Notes under the pieces: model-generated
Databases searched by the model: none
What the model was told of the DNA's origin: nothing
What the model saw: only the letters and a program-made list of their open reading frames with translations
NCBI GenBank assembly: GCA_045629285.1
Contig: JAZQQY010000017.1
Coordinates: 1-64,000, forward strand
Direction of reading: 5' to 3'
Length of the DNA: 64,000 bases
Origin: UBA1723 sp045629285
GTDB taxonomy: Bacteria > Bacteroidota > Bacteroidia > Bacteroidales > Paludibacteraceae
Translations under genes and position numbers: made by a program
Shown: positions 1 through 8,063 of the stretch, piece by piece
How positions within the stretch are numbered: position 1 is the first letter of the stretch
Layout of the letters: each line of letters starts with the position of its first letter

Positions 1-240
1 ATAATGCTACTAGCCGCACCGATGCTTTTCTGCTGGCAAAGCATATTCTACTGTATTGGCTATTTCTTTGGAGACGCTATTCCACAGCCTTTAATAGCAG
101 AATTATGTATTGTTGGAGGTGTGCTAATTCTTAGTTCAGGATTGAGCATTTTAGGAATCAAGGATTGCAAGACGGTGAATCTGTTGCCTAGTTTACTGGT
201 GCCTGTGGTGTTTTACATCATTAAAGATCTCATTGTATAA
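1..240 (+). CDS. DUF554 family membrane protein, C-terminal part
   Basis: The reading frame is open at the left edge of the window, so only the last ~79 residues are present. They form two or three hydrophobic segments and include an ILGIKDCKTVNLLPSLL stretch, which resembles the C-terminal end of the DUF554 (YdfK-like) integral membrane proteins. The transported substrate or role of DUF554 is not established. The gene ends cleanly with TAA. A degenerate second copy of this 3' end lies about 310 bp downstream (525-614). The family call rests on the tail alone. Confidence 0.6.
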   Translation: MMLLAAPMLFCWQSIFYCIGYFFGDAIPQPLIAELCIVGGVLILSSGLSILGIKDCKTVNLLPSLLVPVVFYIIKDLIV

Positions 241-266
241 ACAAATTATTTACAAAAAAGGGAACA

Positions 267-535
267 CTATAGATTAAAAACAGTGTCGATATACAAATAT
301 GGTTTGTTGTCGACATCCTCATGCTTTGCTTTCCTCAAACGAATATTCGGAGCGACCTTCACCACATACTTGCCTAACTTGATTTCAGCACCAAGCAAGA
401 ACAGTGAACCGTCCTTCTCTATATTCCAATCGTCGTTTGAACCAAGTGCATCGTAGCGTGCGAAGATACCTAATGTTTCTTGTAACCTTCTCCATTAGAA
501 ATGTTTTCATCATTATTATAACCGAACTGAATTTT
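267..535 (-). pseudogene. Remnant of an outer-membrane porin, C-terminal end, frameshifted
   Basis: Read on the minus strand, this stretch encodes KIQFGYNNDENIS, then a frame change near 485, then QETLGIFARYDALGSNDDWN and a typical closing barrel strand pattern (GAEIKLGKYVVKVAPNIR) before a TAG stop. Alternating hydrophobic strands and an aromatic-rich ARYD motif fit the C-terminus of a phosphate-selective-porin type beta-barrel. No start codon, signal peptide or upstream barrel is present, so this is a 5'-truncated and frameshifted relic. Confidence 0.5.
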
Positions 536-614
536 AGGAAAACAAGGCAAGACGGAGAATCTACTCCGAAGTTTGCTGGTGGTGTTCTATTTAGTACGTA
601 GATATAAGTCTTAG
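525..614 (+). pseudogene. Degenerate second copy of the DUF554 gene 3' end
   Basis: The plus-strand frame beginning at 546 reads GKTENLLRSLLVVFYLVRRYKS then a stop. It aligns residue by residue with the end of the gene at 1-240 (CKTVNLLPSLLVPVVFYIIK), and the DNA just upstream (ttttagga..caagg) also matches that gene. A short internal deletion and base changes are visible. It begins where the antisense porin remnant ends, which suggests an old duplication or deletion junction near 525-535. Confidence 0.5.
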
Positions 615-690
615 ATTAAATTTAAGATTCTTTAACGAAGAAAAATTGATGGTATTTTACTTAGATGGATTAATTTTCAAAAAAATGATG

Positions 691-698
691 TAATTTTG
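691..698 (+). promoter_or_regulatory. Bacteroidota -7 box for the ompA-like gene
   Basis: TAATTTTG matches the TAnnTTTG consensus of the primary sigma factor in Bacteroidota. It lies 128 bp upstream of the porin start, leaving a leader long enough to contain a 21-codon open frame. No clear TTG -33 element is seen at the usual distance. Confidence 0.5.
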
Positions 699-730
699 CA
701 GTCAAATTATGACTAAATTCAAAAAAATTG

Positions 731-796
731 ATGGAAGAACCAACCGATGATCAATTATTGGAATTGATGGTCGCTTTTGGAGAAAACCAGTCTTGA
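731..796 (+). CDS. Possible 21-residue leader peptide upstream of the porin
   Basis: An ATG-started frame encodes MEEPTDDQLLELMVAFGENQ plus one serine, acidic and without a membrane segment. It lies wholly within the predicted leader of the ompA-like gene and stops 30 bp before its start. It could be an upstream ORF, a chance frame, or the stub of a lost gene (its start resembles the opening helix of sigma-factor-like proteins). There is no independent support for translation. Confidence 0.2.
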   Translation: MEEPTDDQLLELMVAFGENQS

Positions 797-826
797 AATA
801 ATTATTATCTAATTTAACTGATAAAA

Positions 827-2068
827 ATGTCAAAGAAAATTTTAGCGTTAGCTGCTGCAGCATCACTTGCTTGCAATACTTTCGCTCAGGACGAACAAGC
901 TACAACAGATACTACTTTCGCAAAGGGAATTTGCCACTGGTCTCTTGGACTAAAGGGTGGTATATCTTACTTGAGATGGGCCCCTATCTCTTATGAAAAC
1001 CGTACACTCGGAGGAACAAAGAACTTTCAGTTTGGCATTAATACTGAGGCTACTTTCTCACCTCGTTGGGGTCTAGGCTTGCAGTACATGTATGCATTGA
1101 ATAACCAGGAAATTTATGACGCAGTCAACCATGACATCGTTCTTTTCTCTTCATTCAACTTGTCAAACATATTAGCTCCATATAGAAGCAACGGATTACA
1201 GAAACTTAATATATTCATAAATCCTGGTATCGTTGGAACTATCGGAGTATGGGATAACTACTATAAAAGTGCTTACACTAATTATCCTTTTAACGACACT
1301 AAGTTTGTTTTAGGTGCGTATGGTGCTGGTCAGATTGAGTACAATATAAGCAAGCATTTCGCTTTAGGATTGGAGGCGTCAATCATGTACCGTCTACGCA
1401 CTTGCTATCCAGAAGCTGGACATATAACATTCGGTGCTAATGTTGAAGTTCGTTACAAGTTTGGTGGCGAGAGAAACATCCGTAACATGTCTTGGCAGGA
1501 TTACGAACCTAAGAGAGAATTACCAGATATCGAACCACTAATTAAGGAGCAGACACGTGATTGCGAGGAAAATCTAGCCAAGCTTGAGGAGCAGATTGCC
1601 GACAAGAACGAAGCTATCAAAAAGCTAGAGCAGCAAGTCAAGTTAACTCAGGATTCTCTTGATTCACATATCAGATCTACACGTCAGCCAGTACGCTACG
1701 TACCTACTAGAGCAGAGGACGAGATTATCAAGACAGCATTTGCCCAGCTTGATTTTGAGTCATCAAAGGCAGTCATCAAGCAGTCATCATACTCTTCTCT
1801 AGACGGATTGGCAATGTTGCTTAAGTCTCATTCAGAGTGGTCTATATTCCTTAAGGGTTACACTGACAGCTCAGGTAACGCTGTAAAGAACCTTAAGTTG
1901 TCTAAAGACCGTGCAGCAGCAGTCAAGAACTACTTGATCAAGAAGGGAGTTAAAGCTTCACACATCCAATCACAAGGTTATGGTTCAGCCAACCCTGTCG
2001 CTTCTAACTCTACACTTGCAGGTCGTGCACAGAACCGTCGTGTAGAAATCGAGCTTTTCTCTAAGTAA
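827..2068 (+). CDS. OmpA family outer-membrane porin with peptidoglycan-binding domain
   Basis: This is a 413-residue outer-membrane protein. Residues 1-20 form a signal peptide ending in FAQ. Residues ~35-215 look like a beta-barrel with repeated aromatic strands. Residues ~240-280 form a charged coiled coil (EENLAKLEEQIADKNEAIKKLEQ). Residues ~300-413 are the OmpA/MotB domain, with FESSKAVI, a GYTDSSG turn and the NRRVEIEL ending that binds peptidoglycan. In this family the C-terminal domain anchors the outer membrane to the cell wall. The gene stands alone, with its own promoter (691) and a strong terminator (2101). Codon use is biased toward few codons, as expected for an abundant protein. 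Confidence 0.93.
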   Translation: MSKKILALAAAASLACNTFAQDEQATTDTTFAKGICHWSLGLKGGISYLRWAPISYENRTLGGTKNFQFGINTEATFSPRWGLGLQYMYALNNQEIYDAVNHDIVLFSSFNLSNILAPYRSNGLQKLNIFINPGIVGTIGVWDNYYKSAYTNYPFNDTKFVLGAYGAGQIEYNISKHFALGLEASIMYRLRTCYPEAGHITFGANVEVRYKFGGERNIRNMSWQDYEPKRELPDIEPLIKEQTRDCEENLAKLEEQIADKNEAIKKLEQQVKLTQDSLDSHIRSTRQPVRYVPTRAEDEIIKTAFAQLDFESSKAVIKQSSYSSLDGLAMLLKSHSEWSIFLKGYTDSSGNAVKNLKLSKDRAAAVKNYLIKKGVKASHIQSQGYGSANPVASNSTLAGRAQNRRVEIELFSK

Positions 2069-2100
2069 GCAAAAGGTTTAAGCTATACTAAATGACATAT

Positions 2101-2135
2101 ACCCCGAAAGTTCTAAAGACTTTCGGGGTTTTATT
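2101..2135 (+). terminator. Intrinsic terminator after the porin gene
   Basis: A perfect 10-bp stem (CCCCGAAAGT / ACTTTCGGGG, 2102-2111 and 2119-2128) with a 7-nt loop is followed by a T-rich run. It lies 34 bp after the porin stop. Confidence 0.9.
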
Positions 2136-2192
2136 ATGCGACAACCGGTTAATGATAAAGCATTAACTTTTTTTCGAAAATCATCCAAATTA

Positions 2193-2223
2193 TTGCTTGT
2201 ATTTACAAATTATTATAACTTTG
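2193..2223 (+). promoter_or_regulatory. Promoter of the TPR gene, almost touching its start codon
   Basis: TTG (2193-2195), a 20-bp spacer and TAACTTTG (2216-2223) match the Bacteroidota TTG-N19..21-TAnnTTTG promoter. The -7 box ends only 5 bp before the ATG at 2229, so the transcript would begin at or within a few bases of the start codon. This also shows that the longer upstream frame from 2136 is not the real start. Confidence 0.55.
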
Positions 2224-2228
2224 TGGAT

Positions 2229-3158
2229 ATGAGAAAGAACTTATTTTTATCCTTGTGTATTTTATTGGCGTCAAACTACGCCGGCATTGCGTCTGCTGAG
2301 GATTCAGCCGACTCGTTCTTTATGCAGGGCAACAACAGCTACACTGCAGGAAAATATGGAGATGCGATAAAATCATATAAAAAAGCTTTGGAACTAAGCC
2401 CTGGAAATGAATATATCTACTATAACATGGGTAACGCTTACAGCAATAGCGGAATGTACAATGATGCTATCAAATGTTTCAATGCTGCCATAGACGGCGG
2501 TCTTGTCGACGCGTCAATCTATTTTAATCTGGGAAATGCTTATAATAGTCTAGGTGAAACCGTGGAGGCTGTGGGTGCATATAAAAAGGCTGTGAAAATC
2601 AACCCTAATGATGATGCGACTCTTCATAATCTGGCTATGGCATATACCACTCTCGGCGACTTGGAGAACGCCGTCAAGTGCTATGAAAACGCAATCAAGA
2701 TAAATCCTGACGACGCCGGATCTCACTACAATCTCGGCAATATCTATTCTCAGATGGACGACGAGACTTCTGCCATACAGTGTTATGCAAAGACAGTGAA
2801 GATCAATCCATACTATGAGAAGGCTTTCTGCAATATGGGCGTGTCATATAGCAATCTTGGCGACGAAGATCATGCCATAGACTGTTACGAAAAGGCAATA
2901 CAGGTGAATCCTCGTTATGCTCGTGCGCATTACAACTTAGGGATATCTTTCCTTCATCGTAATTTGAAAGACAAAGCTGAATCTTGCTTTAACAAAGTGG
3001 TTGAGCTAACCCCATACGATATCAGTGCTTTCATCAAAATCGCCAATGCTTACGGCGAAATGGGCAAACAGGACAAACAGATTGAATGCATGAAACGTGC
3101 TGCCGAACTAGGCGACGAGGATTGTGTTAAGTGGTTGAAAGACAAAGGAGTGAAATAA
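2229..3158 (+). CDS. Exported tetratricopeptide-repeat protein
   Basis: The protein has 309 residues from the ATG at 2229, which was chosen because it begins a good signal peptide (MRKNLFLSLCILLASNYAGIASA) and lies downstream of the promoter. The rest is about seven consecutive 34-residue TPR units with the G-x-Y..A..Y..A..hNP pattern (for example YYNMGNAYSNSGMYNDAIKC). TPR arrays are protein-binding scaffolds; the partner is unknown. It is predicted to be periplasmic. It is followed after 25 bp by the DnaJ-like gene, so the two may be cotranscribed. Confidence 0.85.
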   Translation: MRKNLFLSLCILLASNYAGIASAEDSADSFFMQGNNSYTAGKYGDAIKSYKKALELSPGNEYIYYNMGNAYSNSGMYNDAIKCFNAAIDGGLVDASIYFNLGNAYNSLGETVEAVGAYKKAVKINPNDDATLHNLAMAYTTLGDLENAVKCYENAIKINPDDAGSHYNLGNIYSQMDDETSAIQCYAKTVKINPYYEKAFCNMGVSYSNLGDEDHAIDCYEKAIQVNPRYARAHYNLGISFLHRNLKDKAESCFNKVVELTPYDISAFIKIANAYGEMGKQDKQIECMKRAAELGDEDCVKWLKDKGVK

Positions 3159-3183
3159 AATATAGAAAAAAAATCAAAAAAAT

Positions 3184-4068
3184 ATGTTTTTGTTTATCTT
3201 TCTTTTATTTATTGTCATTGCCATAATTCTTTATGGGTTTATCGAAGACAACTCGACAGGTGCAAGTTTCGACAACACAGCAAACGCAACGTCCTCCTAT
3301 AGTGATGTAATAGCGGATGTATTTATTGCTGTTGTAAAATTGACACCAGACTTGCACGTCTCCGGCGATAGCCTCAAAAATAGGATGAAAAAATATGCAG
3401 AAACAGCATTTATAAAAATTGATGGAGAGGCAGAGGTTAGAAGAGCAAATCAATTTAAGATTCGAATAGACCGAAAAGAGCAGATCAAGGTCAAAGAGCT
3501 TGAGAAGAAAGTCAAAGACACACTAAAAGACTTCGACTTTCAATACAAAAAAGAGATTCTTATTGGTATGTGGTCTTTGGCATACGCTGACGGTCAAGCC
3601 ACCGTCGACCAGCAAAAACTTATCTCTATCATCGGCAAAGCGATGGGATTGTCGCTCACGGCTTGCAATAAGGTCGAGACTATGTTCTGGCAACGTATGA
3701 AAGCAGGCAAATTTGGCGACTATAAAGAGTTTGAAAAGCGTCGTGACAAGTGGTTTGAGGATGAAGAGGTAAGAAAGAGAGAGAAGGAATTCGAGAGGAA
3801 AAGAAAAGAGAATAGCCAATCAAACAATACCAACAAACAAAAGGTTGACTACTCCACTCTTTCTCCTGAACTGCTAAAAGCATACGCTGTGCTGGGATTA
3901 GATCCGTCGGCAAGTACCAGCGAGGTCAAATCTCAGAAAAACAACCTTCTCAAAAGATATCACCCTGATCTGTTCGCCAATCAAGGCGACGAGATGATTA
4001 GGAAAGCTACAATCAAATCACAATCAATCAACCAAGCCTACGAAACGATTATGAAGCTTAGAGCTTAA
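3184..4068 (+). CDS. Membrane-anchored TerB/DnaJ-domain protein (DjlA-like)
   Basis: This 294-residue protein has an N-terminal membrane segment (residues 1-20), a TerB-like helical domain around residues 118-170 (GMWSLAYADGQATVDQQ), a highly charged linker (~190-220), and a C-terminal J domain (~230-294) with the HPD motif in KRYHPDLF and an SINQAYETI helix. The order anchor, TerB, J domain is that of DjlA-type co-chaperones, which stimulate the ATPase of DnaK at the membrane. It follows the TPR gene by 25 bp, and a short LRR gene follows 19 bp later. A client is not evident. Confidence 0.82.
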   Translation: MFLFIFLLFIVIAIILYGFIEDNSTGASFDNTANATSSYSDVIADVFIAVVKLTPDLHVSGDSLKNRMKKYAETAFIKIDGEAEVRRANQFKIRIDRKEQIKVKELEKKVKDTLKDFDFQYKKEILIGMWSLAYADGQATVDQQKLISIIGKAMGLSLTACNKVETMFWQRMKAGKFGDYKEFEKRRDKWFEDEEVRKREKEFERKRKENSQSNNTNKQKVDYSTLSPELLKAYAVLGLDPSASTSEVKSQKNNLLKRYHPDLFANQGDEMIRKATIKSQSINQAYETIMKLRA

Positions 4069-4087
4069 AGCTTAGAGATGAGAGAAT

Positions 4088-4417
4088 ATGAGACACATGA
4101 ATCAAAAAAAGAATAATATGACTCTATACGGGCTCAACATTGTCGAAAAAGAGCAAGAGGATGGATTGCTTTTGAATGGAGAGACTGTAGTCGCTTGCAG
4201 ACCGTCAGCTACAAACGTGACTATTCCCGTAGGCGTTACAGATATTGAGAAAAAAGCCTTCAAAGGTTGCAAATCTCTAATGTCAATATTCATTCCAAGC
4301 AGTGTCTTGAAAATTGGAGAAGGTGCTTTCGACGATTGCCATATCGAAAAATCTCATATAAACAACAACACTTCTTTCAACTTAAGCAAATACGGAATGA
4401 AGATTATAAATAAATAA
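4088..4417 (+). CDS. Small BspA-type leucine-rich-repeat protein
   Basis: This is a 109-residue protein without a signal peptide. Residues ~40-85 carry two BspA/LRR_5-type repeats (VTIPVGVTDIEKKAFKGC, then IFIPSSVLKIGEGAFDDC). Full BspA proteins have many such repeats and are surface proteins, so this may be a fragment that still has an open frame. ATG codons also occur at 4097 and 4118; the true start is uncertain. It lies 19 bp after the J-domain gene. Confidence 0.55.
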   Translation: MRHMNQKKNNMTLYGLNIVEKEQEDGLLLNGETVVACRPSATNVTIPVGVTDIEKKAFKGCKSLMSIFIPSSVLKIGEGAFDDCHIEKSHINNNTSFNLSKYGMKIINK

Positions 4418-4450
4418 TTATACTAATCTCCATTCCACATTTAGCACTTA

Positions 4451-5302
4451 TTATTTTGCATTTTTCTTTGTCATTTCCCAAACCTTAACTGCCTCAACAG
4501 CCGCTTTTACATCGTGTACTCTCAATATGTCTGTCATGCCTGTCGACAAAGCTAACGTATTGATTGCAGTTGTAGCATTAAGACTCTCCTCTATTGTCGT
4601 TTCTGCCACTTGCCATGCCATTCTCTTTCTGGAAACACCGACTAACACAGGAAGTTTGAAAATGTCAAACTCCTTCAAATTAGCCAACAACTTATAGTTC
4701 TGTTCCATTGTCTTAGAGAATCCAAATCCAGGATCTACGATTATATCTTTCACTCCTAACAAACGCAGTTGGTCTATCTTCTCAGCAAAAAATTTAATCA
4801 CATCACCCATAAAATCGCCATAAGCGTATTCCAACTGCTGTGCCGTTACACTGTTGCCCAAGCTATGCATTAATATATATGGCACACCAAGCGACGCCAC
4901 TGTCGGGAATAGATTTTCATCTAATGCACCTGCTGAAATATCATTGATAACGTCGGCTCCACAAGAAAGCACAGACTCTTTAGCCACAGATGCTCTGAAC
5001 GTATCAACTGAGATTATAACATCCGGACATTGGTTTCTCACAAGAGATACCGCATTGCAAACTCTATCCAACTCCTCAGCTTCACTTACTTCTACCGCCC
5101 CCGGACGAGTGCTGAAACCACCAACGTCAATCATCTCAGCACCTTCGCTGACCATTTGTTCTGTACGACGTAAGATTTCAGAATCATTACCAGCTCTGCT
5201 ACCTGAAAAAAATGAATCAGGTGTGGCATTAAGTATTCCCATCACAACGGGTTTATCAAAAGTACGCAATCCGCGTTTTCCAAAGTTGATAGTGAACGAC
5301 AT
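4451..5302 (-). CDS. folP: Dihydropteroate synthase
   Basis: It catalyses condensation of p-aminobenzoate with dihydropterin pyrophosphate in folate synthesis, and is the sulfonamide target. The 283 residues carry all family signatures: GILNATPDSFF, GAEMIDVGGFSTRPGA, SVDTFRASVA, DVINDISAG, a DPGFGFSKTMEQNY block and VGVSRKRM. The start at 5302 is chosen over the longer frame from 5347, because the -7 box at 5326-5333 lies inside that extension. It is monocistronic and converges on the LRR gene. Cytosolic. Confidence 0.96.
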   Translation of the reverse strand: MSFTINFGKRGLRTFDKPVVMGILNATPDSFFSGSRAGNDSEILRRTEQMVSEGAEMIDVGGFSTRPGAVEVSEAEELDRVCNAVSLVRNQCPDVIISVDTFRASVAKESVLSCGADVINDISAGALDENLFPTVASLGVPYILMHSLGNSVTAQQLEYAYGDFMGDVIKFFAEKIDQLRLLGVKDIIVDPGFGFSKTMEQNYKLLANLKEFDIFKLPVLVGVSRKRMAWQVAETTIEESLNATTAINTLALSTGMTDILRVHDVKAAVEAVKVWEMTKKNAK

Positions 5303-5325
5303 AAGTAAATCAATTAGAATTGCCC

Positions 5326-5333
5326 CAAAATTA
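5326..5333 (-). promoter_or_regulatory. -7 box of folP
   Basis: TAATTTTG on the minus strand, 24 bp upstream of the chosen folP ATG. It sets the start codon at 5302. Confidence 0.55.
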
Positions 5334-5398
5334 TAAAATAAGGACAATATTTAACGTAATTTATTAGTCAAAAAGGGATAAATATTGAAAAATGCTTA

Positions 5399-5406
5399 TA
5401 AATTTG
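5399..5406 (+). promoter_or_regulatory. -7 box of the arginine decarboxylase gene
   Basis: TAAATTTG is followed by a leader of about 95 nt. The leader contains an 11-bp direct repeat, AATCCAAGTGA, at 5430-5440 and 5463-5473 (33-bp period). Confidence 0.5.
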
Positions 5407-5504
5407 CAGTGAATTAAGGAAAAAGATTAAATCCAAGTGATTTAGATTAAAAAAAATTAGGCAATCCAAGTGAATTAAATTTTAAATTCAAAAAGGCAAA
5501 AGCG

Positions 5505-6896
5505 ATGAAAAACAAGTACATTGATTTGATTGAGCAATCGTTTGAGTTTCCTAACGATCACTTCAGCGTAGAGGATAACAACCTTCAGTGGCATGGTATT
5601 CCCCTAATGGACATAATCAAACAGTATGGTACTCCGTTGAGAATTTCTTATCTTCCTGCTATCGCCAACCACATTCAGCACGCACGCAGAATGTTCAACG
5701 TGGCTATGGCAAAGGTTGATTATCAGGGCACATACAACTACTGCTACTGTACTAAGAGTTCACACTTCTCTTTTGTAATGGAGACTGTGTTGAAGCAGGG
5801 TGTCAACCTTGAGACTTCATCGGCATTCGACATCTTCCTTCTTGAAGCACTTGCCGAGCAAGGTCACTTGCCTAAAGACAGATTCATTCTTTGCAACGGA
5901 TTCAAGCGTCCGCAGTATGTCGAGAATATCCAACGTCTTATCAATGACGGATTTACCAACGTCGTTCCAATCCTTGATAATAAATTCGAGCTTGATCTTT
6001 TGCTTGACGGATTCGACAAACCACTTCAGGTGGGAATGCGTATGGCGAGTGAGGAGGAGCCTAAATTCGACTTCTATACTTCACGTCTTGGTATCCGCTA
6101 CAGCGATTTGATTCCATATTATAAGGAGAAAATCAAGAATAACCCACAGGTTAAGCTTAAGATGCTTCACTTCTTCATCAACACTGGTATCCGTGATACT
6201 TCCTACTACTGGAATGAGTTGAATAAGGGAGTGAATATGTATATCGAGTTGAAGAAGATCTGTCCGGAGCTTGACAGTTTAAATATCGGAGGTGGTCTTC
6301 CAATCCAGACTCACATGGACTTCTCTTACGAATATGAGTATATGATCGAGGAGATCGTCACACAGGTGCAGAACGCATGTCGTCAGGCTGGAGTGCCTGA
6401 GCCAAACCTATTCACTGAGTTTGGATCATACACCGTCGGCGAAAGTGGAGCGCTTCTCTACTCTATCGTCAACCAGAAGCAGCAGAACGACCGTGAGAAA
6501 TGGAACATGATCGACAGCTCGTTCATCACAACAATGCCAGACACATGGGCAATCAACCAGCGTTTCCCATTCCTTGCCATCAACAACTGGGACAAGGAGT
6601 ACGAGCGCGTTCACTTGGGAGGTTTGACTTGCGATAGTGAAGACTTCTACAACGCGGAGGTTCACTCAAACGCCATCTTCTTGCCTAAGATGAAAGACGT
6701 GGATGAACTATTCGTCGGCTTCTTCAACATGGGAGCATATCAGGAGGCATTGAGCGGCTACGGCGGAATCAAGCACTGTTTGATACCTGCACCTAAAATC
6801 GTGGTGATCGACCGTGATGAGAACGGAGAATACACAACCAAGCTCTTTGCAAAGGAGCAGAGCTACAAATCAATGCTAAAGATTTTGGGTTACTAA
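5505..6896 (+). CDS. speA: PLP-dependent arginine decarboxylase, short (alanine-racemase fold) type
   Basis: This 463-residue enzyme of the Orn/DAP/Arg decarboxylase group 2 (fold III) is of the length seen for the Bacteroidota arginine decarboxylases, much shorter than the ~630-residue E. coli SpeA. YCYCTKSSHF (residues ~76-85) supplies the PLP lysine. DSLNIGGGLP is the phosphate-binding loop, and HSNAIFLPKM with GFFNMGAYQ form the C-terminal active-site part. It would make agmatine for polyamine synthesis in the cytosol. Substrate choice among arginine, diaminopimelate and carboxynorspermidine cannot be proved from sequence; arginine is inferred from the close match to Bacteroidota SpeA proteins. 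It has its own promoter and terminator. Confidence 0.8.
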   Translation: MKNKYIDLIEQSFEFPNDHFSVEDNNLQWHGIPLMDIIKQYGTPLRISYLPAIANHIQHARRMFNVAMAKVDYQGTYNYCYCTKSSHFSFVMETVLKQGVNLETSSAFDIFLLEALAEQGHLPKDRFILCNGFKRPQYVENIQRLINDGFTNVVPILDNKFELDLLLDGFDKPLQVGMRMASEEEPKFDFYTSRLGIRYSDLIPYYKEKIKNNPQVKLKMLHFFINTGIRDTSYYWNELNKGVNMYIELKKICPELDSLNIGGGLPIQTHMDFSYEYEYMIEEIVTQVQNACRQAGVPEPNLFTEFGSYTVGESGALLYSIVNQKQQNDREKWNMIDSSFITTMPDTWAINQRFPFLAINNWDKEYERVHLGGLTCDSEDFYNAEVHSNAIFLPKMKDVDELFVGFFNMGAYQEALSGYGGIKHCLIPAPKIVVIDRDENGEYTTKLFAKEQSYKSMLKILGY

Positions 6897-6909
6897 CGAA
6901 AACGAAGAC

Positions 6910-6942
6910 AAAGGCTGATGGCAATGCTATCTGCCTTTTTGT
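6910..6942 (+). terminator. Intrinsic terminator after speA
   Basis: AAAGGC (6910-6915) pairs with GCCTTT (6933-6938), with inner pairs GAT/ATC and GC/GC, and a T run follows. It lies 13 bp after the stop codon. Confidence 0.75.
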
Positions 6943-6961
6943 GTGATTTTTTATTTGGTAT

Positions 6962-7798
6962 ATGTTAGCATACACATACATAGAAAAAGGAAAGTTCGCC
7001 TTGGTGGTTCACTTTCTATTTGTATCACTTTCATTAGGGCTAATCGCCTGTGGGAAACAGTCTTCTGTTGACACTGGCGTTGATTCGTCTTCAGAGGAAA
7101 CAGTAGAAATGGAATCTGCAGATTCTGTCAGATATTTAACAAACAAGGATTTAGAAAAGGAAAATATTTCTATTTCCACACTTTATGATTTCCCAGAAGA
7201 TTACCTACTTCCAAAAACAAAGAAAGCATATTTTGGAATAGATACTGAAGAATATTCCACTTGTTATATCCTGTTTGAGACGGAGGATGGTTTATTTGTG
7301 ATAGGACAGGAAACAGAATACGATGAAGACATTAAAGCATTATACCATTGTCAAAATCCTACTGTTTCATTCTATAACGATACTATTGAAACCTTATGTG
7401 AATACAACGCTACCATTATCCACGATTTCTTCCATTATAACCAAGCAGAATTCGAGCATGTAGCACACGAAGACGAATTTCCGAACAATGAAATAGAGGA
7501 TGAGATGGATGTTGCTAGAAAGGCGGGAGATGGACTTTTATTTTGTGAACTTAGTTTAGGACTTCAGTACATTGGATCATCACTTCCCTACTACATATCA
7601 GAAGGATTAGAGATGTTGAAAGTGAAAGTAGACTCTTTAATGAAAGAAGGAAAGCAAGATAAGGTAGACACAATGATCTGTATATTTGAAGAAAGCTATG
7701 TCCCTTATCTTTTAGAAGAGAGTTTAAAGGATTGGGAAGAGCTGAAGGAGAAGCGAAAAAATGCAGTTCAAATAGAAGAATTCTATAGAGGAGATTGA
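6962..7798 (+). CDS. Putative lipoprotein of unknown function
   Basis: A 278-residue protein with a basic N-terminus, a hydrophobic stretch and a lipobox (GLIAC, Cys 30), followed by a Ser/Glu-rich linker, so it is likely an envelope lipoprotein. The body is acidic (many Glu and Asp) with no recognised domain. The last codons (7782-7798) lie inside a 29-bp repeat shared with the 3' end of the PDDEXK-type gene at 13587-13615, read in a different frame. The natural C-terminus was therefore probably replaced by recombination. No homologue is recognised. Confidence 0.6.
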   Translation: MLAYTYIEKGKFALVVHFLFVSLSLGLIACGKQSSVDTGVDSSSEETVEMESADSVRYLTNKDLEKENISISTLYDFPEDYLLPKTKKAYFGIDTEEYSTCYILFETEDGLFVIGQETEYDEDIKALYHCQNPTVSFYNDTIETLCEYNATIIHDFFHYNQAEFEHVAHEDEFPNNEIEDEMDVARKAGDGLLFCELSLGLQYIGSSLPYYISEGLEMLKVKVDSLMKEGKQDKVDTMICIFEESYVPYLLEESLKDWEELKEKRKNAVQIEEFYRGD

Positions 7799-7810
7799 AA
7801 ATCTATAATC
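7782..7810 (+). repeat. 29-bp direct repeat, left copy (PDDEXK gene 3' end)
   Basis: It begins TCTATAGAGGAGATTGAAAA and ends in TATAATC, and is identical to 13587-13615. Weaker similarity continues to about 7855 (CTTGGAtgaTACCGACA in both flanks). In the right copy it is the last eight codons of the PDDEXK-type frame plus the stop. Together the copies bracket 5.8 kb. Confidence 0.85.
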
Positions 7811-8063
7811 AATTGTATCCAACATTATGCTTGGATGATACCGACATTATGCTGTGAAATGCAAAATGCGGAGTGTCTATCTCATCAGAATCAAGAAATA
7901 TCGTTCATTGGAAAGCAGTGGATGAGAATTGAGAGATTGTAGAGAAAGAAATGTAAGATCGAGTCACCGCAAAAATACCGATTTGTTTTAGGAGGACAGA
8001 TGGCAGACACTCGTCCAGATGGTGTAAAAGTCATTTCTCTTGCAAGTCTAAGAGATTAAGAGT
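7811..8063. other. Non-coding decayed DNA
   Basis: No intact gene is seen. After the repeat flank, one short open stretch (about 7982-8057) reads GGQMADTRPDGVKVISLASL and then stops. It looks like a scrap of a coding region but was not assigned to a family. Confidence 0.4.

Noticed and set aside
404..601. 65-codon plus-strand frame
   Set aside because: It crosses the porin relic in antisense and the DUF554 relic out of frame, so it is a chance frame.
4854..5336. 160-codon open frame antisense to folP
   Set aside because: It lies entirely within folP on the opposite strand, has no promoter or family pattern, and folP is unambiguous.
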